Below, piece by piece: positions 33,956 through 45,426 of a stretch of DNA of 64,000 bases. This DNA comes from JABJAG01 sp038137215 (GTDB taxonomy: Bacteria; Pseudomonadota; Alphaproteobacteria; UBA6615), in the NCBI GenBank assembly GCA_038137215.1, contig JAYQBG010000003.1, positions 1 to 64,000 on the forward strand, read 5' to 3'. A program made the position numbers and the translations under genes. The notes beneath the pieces were generated by a model, which was not told where the DNA came from, ran no database searches, and saw only the letters and a list, made by a program, of their open reading frames with translations. Position 1 is the stretch's first letter; each line of letters begins with the position of its first letter.

Positions 33956-35326
33956 TTGCAGATCGAAACGTTCAGGAAATCCCATATCATTGTGGCCGGT
34001 GCGGTGATCGTCGCCTTGCCGGTCCTGGCCTATGTGATCGGGGCGACATCCGGCCCGGATGAAGCGCCGGTTGTCGAAGTCACACAACCTCCGGTCGTTG
34101 CGCCCGAACCTGTCGCGGCGCCCGTTGTCGTCGAAGCCCCCGCGCCGCCCCAGCCCCGGGTCGAGCTGGTCGAAATCGAAAGTGGCGACAATCTGATGGA
34201 TGTCCTGGTGCGCACTGGGGCCGAACGCTTCGACGCCCATGTGGCCATCCAGTCTCTGCAGGGCGTCTATGACCCGCGGCGTGACCTGCGTGTGGGCGAC
34301 GAACTGGCCGTGACATTCGCACCGGTCGAGGAATCCGGGGCGGGAAGCAGTGCCACCGCAGAAGCTGTCGACTATGTCCTCTCCGGCCTGCGCCTGCCTG
34401 TCGCCTATGACCGCAACGTCATGGTGGACCGGAATGAGGATGGCGGCTTCGTCTCGCGCGAGGTCCTGCTGGAACTCGAAAGCGAAGTGGTCGCAGTCCA
34501 GGGCTCGATCGAATCCAGCCTGTTCGTGAATGCCCGTGACGCAGGTGTGCCGATTTCCGTTCTGGTCGAGCTGGTGAAAATCTTCAGCTTCGATGTCGAT
34601 TTCCAACGGGACATCTGGCGGGACGACAAATTCGAGGTGATGTTCGACCGACAGCGCAACCCCGAGGGCGAGGTGGTGAACAACGGTGACATCCTCTACG
34701 CCAAGCTGACCCTGCGTGGCACCGAATTGCCGCTCTATCGGTTCGAAAACTCCGAAGGCAACATCGATTTCTTCAATGAAAAGGGCGAAGGCGTCCGCAA
34801 AGCCCTGATGAAAACACCCATCGACGGCGCGCGGCTCTCTTCACGCTTCGGAAAGCGCAAACACCCGATTCTTGGCTACACACGCCAACATTCCGGCATC
34901 GACTTTGCAGCTCCGCGCGGAACGCCAATCTACGCAGCCGGAGACGGCAGCGTTATGCGTGCCAGCACCTTTGGCGGCTATGGCAAGTACATCAAGATCC
35001 GCCACAACGGCACCTATTCGACCGCATATGCACATCTCCACGGCTATGCCCGCGGGATTCGCTCCGGAACCCGTGTCCGGCAGGGTCAGGTTATCGGATA
35101 TGTCGGAAGCACAGGACGTTCCACAGGTCCGCATCTGCACTACGAAATCCATCGCAACGGCAAAGCCATCAACCCGCTGGGCCTGAAACTGCCGAGCGGC
35201 GAAAAGCTCAAGGGCGATCGCCTGGCCGCTTTCCTCGAGCATCGCAAAAATCTCGATGCGGAATTCGGAACGCTGGTCGATCCCACGCTTGTGGCCGAGA
35301 CATCAGAAAACACCCTGACCGACTGA
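33956..35326 (+). CDS. M23 family murein endopeptidase
   Basis: 456-residue membrane-anchored or periplasmic peptidase. One N-terminal hydrophobic segment (IIVAGAVIVALPVLAYVIGA) is followed by a Pro/Val-rich linker, an OapA/LysM-like region (VEIESGDNLMDVLVRTGAE), a second domain, and the C-terminal LytM domain. The zinc site shows H-x3-D in RQHSGIDFAAPRGTP and HLHYE in TGPHLHYEIHRNG, so it should be catalytically active and cut peptidoglycan cross-links. The start is a TTG with GAGG nearby; a TTGACA at 33860-33865 may belong to its promoter. It resembles MepM/YebA. Confidence 0.9.
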   Translation: MQIETFRKSHIIVAGAVIVALPVLAYVIGATSGPDEAPVVEVTQPPVVAPEPVAAPVVVEAPAPPQPRVELVEIESGDNLMDVLVRTGAERFDAHVAIQSLQGVYDPRRDLRVGDELAVTFAPVEESGAGSSATAEAVDYVLSGLRLPVAYDRNVMVDRNEDGGFVSREVLLELESEVVAVQGSIESSLFVNARDAGVPISVLVELVKIFSFDVDFQRDIWRDDKFEVMFDRQRNPEGEVVNNGDILYAKLTLRGTELPLYRFENSEGNIDFFNEKGEGVRKALMKTPIDGARLSSRFGKRKHPILGYTRQHSGIDFAAPRGTPIYAAGDGSVMRASTFGGYGKYIKIRHNGTYSTAYAHLHGYARGIRSGTRVRQGQVIGYVGSTGRSTGPHLHYEIHRNGKAINPLGLKLPSGEKLKGDRLAAFLEHRKNLDAEFGTLVDPTLVAETSENTLTD

Positions 35327-35978
35327 CCGGTTCTGTCAGCGCGGGTCCCAAATCCCCAACTCCCAGCCGGACCTACCGCAGCGCGAGAATAAACAGCGCC
35401 TGCATCAGGGCTGTCTGGTTGATGGGTGCGACCACTCCCGGCACCACGATCCCGGTATGGTCGAGCCCTTCCAGAATCAGTGAACGCGGACACAACTCCA
35501 CGGCTGACCGCACCGTCACCAGACCGTCATTGGGAACCCCGTTCTTGTGCATCCACAACAACGCCGGATAACTCCAGGATGTCGGCCCTGCAAAGGCATC
35601 CGGATCGGCAAAGGTGGCCAGGCACAGCGGTTCGATCGTCCGCATGATCTGCTCGATCGCTGCGCGGTGTTCAGTCAGGTAGTCCTGCCGCGCGCGGGTC
35701 GTCAGATCCGTCAGCGACTCCCCTCTTCCACCCAGTGCCTCTAGCAGGACCGAGGCCACCTCCGGCAAACCGGCCACACCGGTTGCCAAATCCGCCACTG
35801 GCGAGCCCTGGAACGGCGCCTGCATTGCAATCCAGCAACGCACGCGGGCGCGCTCCTCCGCCGTCGCCGTGCGCAGATACTCCATCGTATCCAGACGACC
35901 TTTGCTGTGGGTGACGAAACAGACCGGCGTGTCATCGGTGCCGACGACTGCGCGCAAACGCGCCGCATTGGCGGCAAC

Positions 35979-36188
35979 GGTCTCCTCGGTTTCTACCGGC
36001 GTGATGTGTGCGTCGATTCCGGCGTCGTCGAGCNNNNNNNNNNNNNNNNNNNNNNNNNNNNNNNNNNNNNNNNNNNNNNNNNNNNNNNNNNNNNNNNNNN
36101 NNNNNNNNNNNNNNNNNNNNNNNNNNNNNNNNNGGTCTCCTCGGTTTCTACCGGCGTGATGTGTGCGTCGATTCCGGCGTCGTCGAGC
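35979..36188. repeat. 55-base direct duplication flanking the gap
   Basis: Bases 35979-36033, immediately before the N run, are identical to 36134-36188, immediately after it. The copies end exactly at the N boundaries. This is the mark of two contigs that overlap by an assembler k-mer (55) but were joined with a nominal gap, not a biological repeat. Confidence 0.93.
36034..36133. other. assembly gap (100 N)
   Basis: Exactly 100 N, the standard placeholder for a gap of unknown size. The flanking duplication indicates that no sequence is really missing here. Confidence 0.99.
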
Positions 36189-36441
36189 TGCGGGCGAACC
36201 TCTGCAAAGGCCTATTCGGCACGGTCGGCTTGAAGGTCTCCGTCTTCGGTGAACTGACCAAAGGCGGCCGCTTGGTCGCCGGCCAGGTCGAGTAACCCCG
36301 GGGCAGGCATGACCACCGCATGGCGCTGCACCGCAGCGGTGCCGAAAAAATAGCCAAAGCCACCCAACAAGCCGAACAAGGCGAGCAGAAAAAAGGCGCC
36401 GCCGGCCATAAGCCAGCGGCGCCATTTTACAGGTTTCCCGG

Positions 36442-39039
<2,598 letters not shown>

Positions 39040-39254
39040 TCGAACCCTCCGTCAAAAACCCCCTCAAGCGAGGCAGGCAAGTTTGCGGACCCGTTCGCGG
39101 CATCCGCACCAAAGGACAATGATGGCGTCCTGCCCTGGCTTCCAGACCGAAACCGTGATCGGCACAGGCGACTCATCACCAACCAGATATGGTGTTGCTT
39201 ATCCGCAACACAAGATGCCGGACAGAGATTTCGTGCCGGAAAGAAGTCGAAAAC

Positions 39255-40019
39255 ATGACCGGAACCGTGACGGACATTTATCGCTATCCGGTTAAGGGCC
39301 TTTCCAGTGAAAAACTGGAGGAACTGGCCCTGAAATCCGGCCAGACGGTCCCCGGGGACCGCCTCTATGCCCTCGGTCGTCCGGGATTTCACTTCGATAC
39401 CGACAACCCGGCCTGGATGCCAAAGACCAATTTTCTGGCCCTTGTGCGCGATTCCCGGCTCGCAGAACTGACCACGCAGTATGACGACTCGACCAGTGTT
39501 CTCACGGTTGTGCGGCACGGCCAAACGGTTCTGTCAGCACGGCTGTCAGAGCGTAGCGGCCGTGACTCCCTCGAAGGGTTTTTCGAGGACTTCATGGGCC
39601 ATGACATCTCGGGCCGCCCGACGCTGCTGCGCGCCGAAGTTCACAGTTTTTCAGACCTTGATGCCAAGGTTGTTTCGCTGATCAATCTGGACTCGGTTCG
39701 TGATCTGGCGGCACGAACCGGACAGACCATCGATCCGATACGGTTTCGTGCGAACCTCTACTTCGAAGGCCTCACGGCCTGGCGCGAACTCGATTGGGTC
39801 GGTCAGGTTCTGAAAGCCGGCTCTGTAAGGCTCAAGGTTATAAAACGGACCCAGCGCTGCGCGGCCACGAACGTCAACCCGGCAACCGCGCAACGCGACA
39901 TGAACATCCCGGCCGTGCTCCAGAAAAACTGGGGCCACACAGATTTGGGGATTTATGCACGTGTTGTCAGCGGCGGAAGGATCCGTCCCGGCGACCGCCT
40001 GACACTCGAAAACGATTGA
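39255..40019 (+). CDS. MOSC domain protein
   Basis: 254-residue protein with an N-terminal MOSC-N beta region (VTDIYRYPVKGLSSEKLEE) and a C-terminal MOSC domain ending GGRIRPGDRLTLE. The conserved Cys stands in RTQRCAATNVNPATAQRD, the likely molybdenum cofactor ligand as in mARC and YcbX proteins. Relatives reduce N-hydroxylated compounds or handle Moco sulfur. The ATG at 39255 begins the conserved domain; longer in-frame starts have no support. It is divergent from clpB and convergent with the DUF4167 gene. Confidence 0.88.
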   Translation: MTGTVTDIYRYPVKGLSSEKLEELALKSGQTVPGDRLYALGRPGFHFDTDNPAWMPKTNFLALVRDSRLAELTTQYDDSTSVLTVVRHGQTVLSARLSERSGRDSLEGFFEDFMGHDISGRPTLLRAEVHSFSDLDAKVVSLINLDSVRDLAARTGQTIDPIRFRANLYFEGLTAWRELDWVGQVLKAGSVRLKVIKRTQRCAATNVNPATAQRDMNIPAVLQKNWGHTDLGIYARVVSGGRIRPGDRLTLEND

Positions 40020-40025
40020 GGCCGC

Positions 40026-40625
40026 TCAGGCCGGTGTCGATTCGGCTTCCTCGTCGGCGGCCTTCGCATCGTCAGACCTGGACTCGTCCGCATCGGCGCT
40101 TTCCGATTTGCGCGAACGACGGCGCTTGTCAATCCCACGCGTGCCCTTGCCGTTCGGCTTCAGAGAGGCCGGCAGGGAATCCGCATCCAATCCGGCATCG
40201 CCGGAGGACGTATCCTTGTCCTTGTCGTCCTTGTCTTTGGCCCTGGCATCGACATTGTCTTTGCCCTTGCCTTTGCCTTTGGCCTCGACATTCGTCTCTT
40301 CGGACTCTGGCGCAGAACTGCTGTTCCCATCAGCATCTTCACGAGGAGAATCGTCCGCCCCGTTGCGTTGCTCCGGCTTGGGACCATTGGCGATCATGAG
40401 ACGGTAATAGTGCTCGGCATGCTGTAGGAAATTTTCTGCGCCAACACGATCACCACCCGACGCCGCATCGCGGGCGAGCTGCTGATACTTCTCATAGATC
40501 TGCGACGCATTCCCGCGCACGCGTGCGCCCGGGCCATTGCTGTCGAAGGTCTGATTTCGGGAATTGCCAGACTTACGTCCGCCGCGGCCCCGGGACCGCC
40601 TGTTATTCGAGTTATTTGGTCGCAT
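40026..40625 (-). CDS. DUF4167 protein
   Basis: 199-residue protein whose N-terminal 90 residues match DUF4167: a basic, Asn/Arg/Gly-rich start (MRPNNSNNRRSRGRGGRKSG) and then the core RVRGNASQIYEKYQQLARDA and NFLQHAEHYYRLM. The rest is acidic and low complexity (Asp, Ser, Glu, Lys), probably disordered. The basic start suggests RNA or ribosome contact, but no function is established. It lies downstream of prmC-prfA as in many alphaproteobacteria, and GGAAG precedes the ATG. Confidence 0.9.
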   Translation of the reverse strand: MRPNNSNNRRSRGRGGRKSGNSRNQTFDSNGPGARVRGNASQIYEKYQQLARDAASGGDRVGAENFLQHAEHYYRLMIANGPKPEQRNGADDSPREDADGNSSSAPESEETNVEAKGKGKGKDNVDARAKDKDDKDKDTSSGDAGLDADSLPASLKPNGKGTRGIDKRRRSRKSESADADESRSDDAKAADEEAESTPA

Positions 40626-40873
40626 TGCTTCCGTCTATCAGAGTTACTGATTACGGTTATCGCCCATCCGATGACGCATGATCCCATCTGGAACCAAACG
40701 CTTTCCGAAGATGAAAGCCCGTTACAGGCGTATCTTCAAAACTCGGATCCGGGAGTTCAGATATTTCGCAGTCAGCTTTTGGGATAGAGATCACCAGAAG
40801 CGGCGCGCGCTAAACCTGACGTGGGCACCCTAGGCAAGCCGCAACGCTTTTCCAAGCACTTTTTTCCGCTGTT
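40626..40873 (-). other. intergenic region between prmC and the DUF4167 gene
   Basis: 248 bases without a convincing open frame, stable hairpin or repeat. A promoter for the DUF4167 gene is expected here, but no good consensus was found. Confidence 0.4.
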
Positions 40874-41755
40874 TCACGACGATGACGCCCGGTCAAAGAC
40901 CAGGACCCGCGCGGTACCGGACAGATCGTCGTGAATACCACGTCGGCGATACCCCGCATCATCGGCAAGCACGCTCAACCTCTCCGCCTGACCCTGTCCG
41001 ATTTCAAAGACGAGCAATCCGTCATCGGCCAGCGCACCATCAAGACAGCCGAGAATCGCACGATAGCAATCCAGCCCGTCCGGGCCACCATCCAGTGCCA
41101 ACTCTGGTTCGTATGCCACGACATCGGGCTCCAGTCCCGACAACGCGCCGGTTTCGATATAGGGCGGGTTGGAAACAATCAGGTCGAACCCGCCGCCAGG
41201 CGAAACGTCCCACCTACCTCTGATCCATTCCACACGATCATCCAGTTTCAGCTTGCGCGCATTCCGGGCTGCCACCTTCAATGCCTCACCGGAGATATCG
41301 ACACCGACACCGGTCGCCTGCGGAAACTCACCGAGAAGGGACAGCAGCAGGCATCCGCTCCCGGTGCCGAGATCGAGAATGCGCAATAGCCGGTTGCGCT
41401 CCACAATATGTTCCAGAACGGCTGTGATCAGGGTTTCGCTATCGGGTCGGGGCACGAGCACCTCAGGACCGACATCGAACGCGTGCTTCCAGAACTCTCG
41501 CGTGCCCACGAGATGCGCGACGGGTTCACGTTGACAGCGCCGAGCAATATACGCCTCGAACTGCGCAGCCATCGTGCTATCGACGGGAGCCTCGGGATGT
41601 GCATGGAGCCAGTTCGGGGGCTGCTTGAGCACATGACCCAGCAAGACCCGCGCATCGAGGGCAGCAGTGTCAATATCCGACAATTCTAGTTTCTGACGCC
41701 CTGCAGCCAGGACCTCGCGGACCGGCGCGCCCGGTGTATCTGCCGGATCAGGCAT
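40874..41755 (-). CDS. prmC: release factor glutamine methyltransferase PrmC
   Basis: 293-residue N5-glutamine methyltransferase that methylates the GGQ glutamine of release factors RF1 and RF2. The SAM site is ILDLGTGSGCLLLSLL, and the catalytic NPPY motif is in LIVSNPPYIETG. The N-terminal helical domain recognises the release factor. It follows prfA directly, as in E. coli (hemA-prfA-prmC). The ATG at 41755 overlaps the prfA stop by 8 bases; an ATG at 41767 is also possible. Confidence 0.95.
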   Translation of the reverse strand: MPDPADTPGAPVREVLAAGRQKLELSDIDTAALDARVLLGHVLKQPPNWLHAHPEAPVDSTMAAQFEAYIARRCQREPVAHLVGTREFWKHAFDVGPEVLVPRPDSETLITAVLEHIVERNRLLRILDLGTGSGCLLLSLLGEFPQATGVGVDISGEALKVAARNARKLKLDDRVEWIRGRWDVSPGGGFDLIVSNPPYIETGALSGLEPDVVAYEPELALDGGPDGLDCYRAILGCLDGALADDGLLVFEIGQGQAERLSVLADDAGYRRRGIHDDLSGTARVLVFDRASSS

Positions 41756-42836
41756 CCACGGTCTCATCCTCGGCCAGTCGCGCTGCCTGATCTTCGGTCA
41801 CCAGTGCATCGACCATCTCGTCGAGCCCCTCCCCGTCGAGAATGCGTTCGAGCTTGTGCAGGGTCAGATTGATACGGTGATCCGTCACGCGGCCCTGCGG
41901 AAAGTTATAGGTCCGGATTCGTTCCGAGCGGTCGCCCGATCCCACCTGGCTCTTGCGCGCCTGGGCCCGCTCGGCGTCGATCAGCTGACGTTCGTGTTCA
42001 TAAAGTCGCGAGCGAAGGACCCGCATCGCCTTGGCACGGTTCTTGTGCTGTGATTTTTCATCCTGCTGAGTCACCACAATCCCTGTCGGGATATGCGTGA
42101 TCCGGATCGCGCTGTCCGTCGTGTTGACCGACTGTCCGCCCGGTCCGGAGGCACGGTAGGTGTCCACACGCAGATCGCTGTCTTCGATATGGACATCGAC
42201 CTCTTCGGCTTCCGGCAACACGGCAACCGTGGCAGCCGAGGTGTGGATCCGTCCGCTGGACTCGGTTTCCGGCACCCGCTGAACCCGATGCACACCGGAT
42301 TCATATTTCAGGCGCGCAAACACATTGCTCCCCGAAATACTGGAAACGATTTCCTTGTATCCGCCGATCCCGGTGTCGCTGGCATCCATGACCTCAACCT
42401 TCCAGCCATAGTTTTCCGCGTAACGCTGATACATGCGAAACAGATCCGCTGCGAACAAGGCCGCTTCGTCGCCGCCGGTCCCGGCCCGAATTTCGAGGAT
42501 CGCATTCTTGGTGTCAGCTTCGTCCTTGGGCAGCAACATGAACTTCAGTTTGTTCTCGACCTCCGGCTCGCGCGCCCGCAACTCTTCGAGTTCCGCGCCT
42601 GCCAGTTCCTTCATCTCGTCATCGGCCTCGGCGTCCTCGAGTATCTCATTGAGACCCTCGATCTCTTCGCGTACCCGGCGAAGTTCGCGAATCGTCTCGA
42701 CCACCTCATTGAGCTCCGAATACTCCTTGGAGAGCTTCACGAACTCCTGGGGATCACTGCCATCGGTGTTGGCCAGCATATCCGAGAGCTGCTCGTGCCG
42801 GGCCACCACCCGGTCAAATTTGTCTTCCAGGCTCAT
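41748..42836 (-). CDS. prfA: peptide chain release factor 1
   Basis: 362-residue RF1, which reads UAA and UAG and releases the finished peptide. The GGQ catalytic motif is in ASGPGGQSVNTTDSAIRITH, and the N-terminal coiled domain and PCRF region (IRAGTGGDEAALFAADLFRM) are intact. Presence of a normal RF1 argues that UAG is a true stop here, which matters for the two genes with in-frame TAG. The ATG overlaps the hemA stop by four bases. Confidence 0.97.
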   Translation of the reverse strand: MSLEDKFDRVVARHEQLSDMLANTDGSDPQEFVKLSKEYSELNEVVETIRELRRVREEIEGLNEILEDAEADDEMKELAGAELEELRAREPEVENKLKFMLLPKDEADTKNAILEIRAGTGGDEAALFAADLFRMYQRYAENYGWKVEVMDASDTGIGGYKEIVSSISGSNVFARLKYESGVHRVQRVPETESSGRIHTSAATVAVLPEAEEVDVHIEDSDLRVDTYRASGPGGQSVNTTDSAIRITHIPTGIVVTQQDEKSQHKNRAKAMRVLRSRLYEHERQLIDAERAQARKSQVGSGDRSERIRTYNFPQGRVTDHRINLTLHKLERILDGEGLDEMVDALVTEDQAARLAEDETVDA

Positions 42837-44146
42837 TTGTCTTGCTCCTTGGGGGGTTTGGATACCGCCCCGGGCTGGTCGAATTCATTCAATGCAAACA
42901 GGCGGCGCACCGCATCGCCGATGGCGCTCTCGCCGTTCCCTTCGCGTGCGGCCGCGCGCAGGGCTTCGGTCGGCCGGTGCAGCAGGCGTTTGATCAGGCG
43001 GCGCGTGACTTCGTCCGGATCCGCATCCCCGGCGCTTGCAAGCACTTCAGCCCGTACCATCTCGAAATACGCGCGCAGGTCAGCGACCTCCGGGTCGGCG
43101 CTGCGTCCGATGACGTCGTCAAAGAACCCGTCCGTATGACGCTCGACGATGTCCCAGGCTTCACGTGAAGCCGAATCGCGCGAGTCCCGGTTCGCCCGGG
43201 ATATCATCTCCAGATCGTCAAGATCGTAAAGAAAGACATCCTCGAGATCGTCAACGGCGCGATCCACATCGGCCGGTATGGCAACGTCTAGGATGAAGAC
43301 GGGTTTGCGCCGGCGGGCCCTTATGGCGGCGCGCATCATGTCCGCCGTGATCAGGACGCGTCCGGTTCCCGCCGCGCCAATCACCAGATCGGCCTGAACA
43401 AGCGCGTCCGGAAGTTCCTCGTAGGTCACAAAATGGGTTCCGAATGCCCGCCCGGCGGATGCTGCACGTTCGGGCGTCGGTCCGGCGACAACAAAATGCT
43501 TCAGATCGTGGTGCCGGAAGTGGCTGAGCATCAACCCGCCCATTTCCCCCGGCCCCAGCAACAGGGCCGAAACCTTATCAAGCGTGCCGAAGAGGTTCTG
43601 AACGGCCCGCAACGCCGCATTCGCAAGGGTGAGCGGTCCTTCAGCGATCGCCGTTCGGGTCCGGACTTCCTTGGCAGCGGAAAACGCCTTCTGGAAAAGC
43701 AGATCCAGCTCGCTCCCCAGGCTTCCGTGAGCCTGCGCGCGGGCGCGGGCCTCCTTGACCTGTCCCAGCACCTCGGCTTCGCCGATGACTTCGCTTTCCA
43801 GACTGGCCGCAACACCAAACAAGTGCTTCACCGCCGTGCGCCCGGACATGTTGTAGAGGGCTCGCTCGCCCAGCCTCTCCGCGCCGGCGCGCGTTTCCAT
43901 GATCAACTGCACAGTGCGTAATGCGGTGTCCAGATCATGGGGGATGCCACAGATTTCCACGCGGTCGCAGGTCGAAACCACCACCGCCTGATCGAATCCG
44001 CCCGCGCGCAGCGCGTCCAGCACAGCCGGTTCGTCCTCCGGCGTGATGAAAATCCTGTCACGCAAGGCTGTGTTGCTGGTCTTGTGGCTGGCGCCTACGA
44101 CGAGGATGTCGGCCGGCGCCACCCGATTGTCGGGAGGGGGGGCCAT
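42833..44146 (-). CDS. hemA: glutamyl-tRNA reductase
   Basis: 437-residue GluTR-type protein, which reduces glutamyl-tRNA to glutamate-1-semialdehyde, the first step of the C5 route to tetrapyrroles. The N-terminal catalytic domain shows LVVGASHKTSNTALRDRI and the active-site Cys in VVSTCDRVEICGI; the Rossmann domain shows LLLGPGEMGGLML; a C-terminal dimerisation helix follows. Some core motifs differ from the common form (IGEAEVLGQVK for LGEPQILGQVK, DVAIPADV for DIAVPRDI), so it is a divergent branch. It lies in hisS-hemA-prfA-prmC. Most alphaproteobacteria use 5-aminolevulinate synthase instead. Confidence 0.92.
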   Translation of the reverse strand: MAPPPDNRVAPADILVVGASHKTSNTALRDRIFITPEDEPAVLDALRAGGFDQAVVVSTCDRVEICGIPHDLDTALRTVQLIMETRAGAERLGERALYNMSGRTAVKHLFGVAASLESEVIGEAEVLGQVKEARARAQAHGSLGSELDLLFQKAFSAAKEVRTRTAIAEGPLTLANAALRAVQNLFGTLDKVSALLLGPGEMGGLMLSHFRHHDLKHFVVAGPTPERAASAGRAFGTHFVTYEELPDALVQADLVIGAAGTGRVLITADMMRAAIRARRRKPVFILDVAIPADVDRAVDDLEDVFLYDLDDLEMISRANRDSRDSASREAWDIVERHTDGFFDDVIGRSADPEVADLRAYFEMVRAEVLASAGDADPDEVTRRLIKRLLHRPTEALRAAAREGNGESAIGDAVRRLFALNEFDQPGAVSKPPKEQDK

Positions 44147-44158
44147 ATCGCCTCGTCG

Positions 44159-45403
44159 CTAACGGTGTGCTGCCAGGTGATCCTTGAGATCGGAAAGGGT
44201 AACCTCAACCTGTTCGCCACTGTCCAGGTCGCGAACGGTTGCCAGGCCCTTGGCCAGTTCATCATCTCCGATCAGGATCGCGCTCGCCGCGTTGATCCTG
44301 TCCGCGCGCTTCAGGCCGCGTTTGAGACCGCCCTTATAGATCAGTTCAACGGTCAATCCGCTCTGACGCAATTCACGCGACAGACTCAGAGCCGCGTTCT
44401 CGCCCGCTTCGCCCAGACCGATCAGGGTCACAGGCCGCGCCCGGGCGACGGGCCCTTCGACCATCATCGAAAGGCGCTCGACACCGGCAGCCCATCCGAC
44501 ACCCGGTGTTGGTGGCCCGCCCATGGTCTTGATCAGGCCGTCATACCGCCCCCCGGCCAGAACCGTGCCCTGCGCACCGAGTGTTTCGGTGGTGAATTCG
44601 AAGGCCGTATGTCCGTAGTAGTCGAGACCACGCACCAGCCGTGGGTTGAGCTTGTAGCCGATGCCGAGCACATCCAGCCCGCGGCAGACCTTGCCAAAGA
44701 ATTTGGCAGCTGCGTCCGTCAGGTAATCGTCGAAGACCGGGGCGCTCGCGACAATTTCACGATCCTCGGGGCTCTTGGAATCCAGAATGCGCAGCGGATT
44801 CCGTGTCAGCCGCTCCTGACTATCCTGCGACAGGGAACCGAGGTGCGCATTGAAATACTCGACCAGCACGGCCCGATAACGGTCCCGGCTCTCACTGTCG
44901 CCGAGCGTGTTGAGCTCCAAGGTCGTGCCGGAAAGGATTCCCAGCGCGTCCAGCGTATCAGCCGCGAGGGCAATGACCTCCACATCACCGGCGGGCTCTG
45001 CCACGCCAATCAGTTCGACACCGATCTGGTGGAACTGGCGCAACCGGCCCTTCTGCGGCCGCTCATGGCGAAACATCGGACCGTGATAGAAGCACTTGAG
45101 CGGCAACTCGTTCTGCAAACCGCCAGAGATAAACGCCCGCGCAATCCCGGCCGTCCCTTCGGGACGCAGTGTCAGACTGTCACCGCCCTTGTCCTCGAAG
45201 GTGTACATTTCCTTCGTGACGATGTCCGAGGTGTCGCCGAGCGTGCGTTGAAACACATCGGTGAATTCGAAGATCGGCGTGGACATTGGGCCAAAGCCGT
45301 ATCGTCCCGCGACATGACGTGCGGTATCCGCAATCGCGATATGCGCGCGCGCCTCATCACCGATGAGGTCGTGAGTCCCACGAACAGATTGAAGTTTTGC
45401 CAC
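44159..45403 (-). CDS. hisS: histidyl-tRNA synthetase
   Basis: 414-residue class II aminoacyl-tRNA synthetase charging tRNA-His. It begins LQSVRGTHDLIGDEARAH; motif 2 is seen as LTLRPEGTAGIARAFI and KCFYHGPMFRHERPQKGRLR; the histidine-specific region has RGLDYYGHTAFEF and GGRYDGLI; the anticodon-binding domain is at the C-terminus (VTLIGLGEAGENAALSL). Length and motif order are normal. It lies 12 bases before hemA and 23 after ispG in the same direction. Confidence 0.97.
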   Translation of the reverse strand: MAKLQSVRGTHDLIGDEARAHIAIADTARHVAGRYGFGPMSTPIFEFTDVFQRTLGDTSDIVTKEMYTFEDKGGDSLTLRPEGTAGIARAFISGGLQNELPLKCFYHGPMFRHERPQKGRLRQFHQIGVELIGVAEPAGDVEVIALAADTLDALGILSGTTLELNTLGDSESRDRYRAVLVEYFNAHLGSLSQDSQERLTRNPLRILDSKSPEDREIVASAPVFDDYLTDAAAKFFGKVCRGLDVLGIGYKLNPRLVRGLDYYGHTAFEFTTETLGAQGTVLAGGRYDGLIKTMGGPPTPGVGWAAGVERLSMMVEGPVARARPVTLIGLGEAGENAALSLSRELRQSGLTVELIYKGGLKRGLKRADRINAASAILIGDDELAKGLATVRDLDSGEQVEVTLSDLKDHLAAHR

Positions 45404-45426
45404 AGATCAGGCTTCCGGGTTTCGGG

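Noticed and set aside
35979..36188. The two 55-base copies as a CRISPR or mobile-element target repeat
   Set aside because: The copies end exactly at the N run, there are only two, and removing one restores an open frame; this is an assembler overlap.
39040..39110. Heat-shock (sigma-32) promoter upstream of clpB
   Set aside because: CTTG elements occur, but none has a matching second box at the right distance, so no site is claimed.
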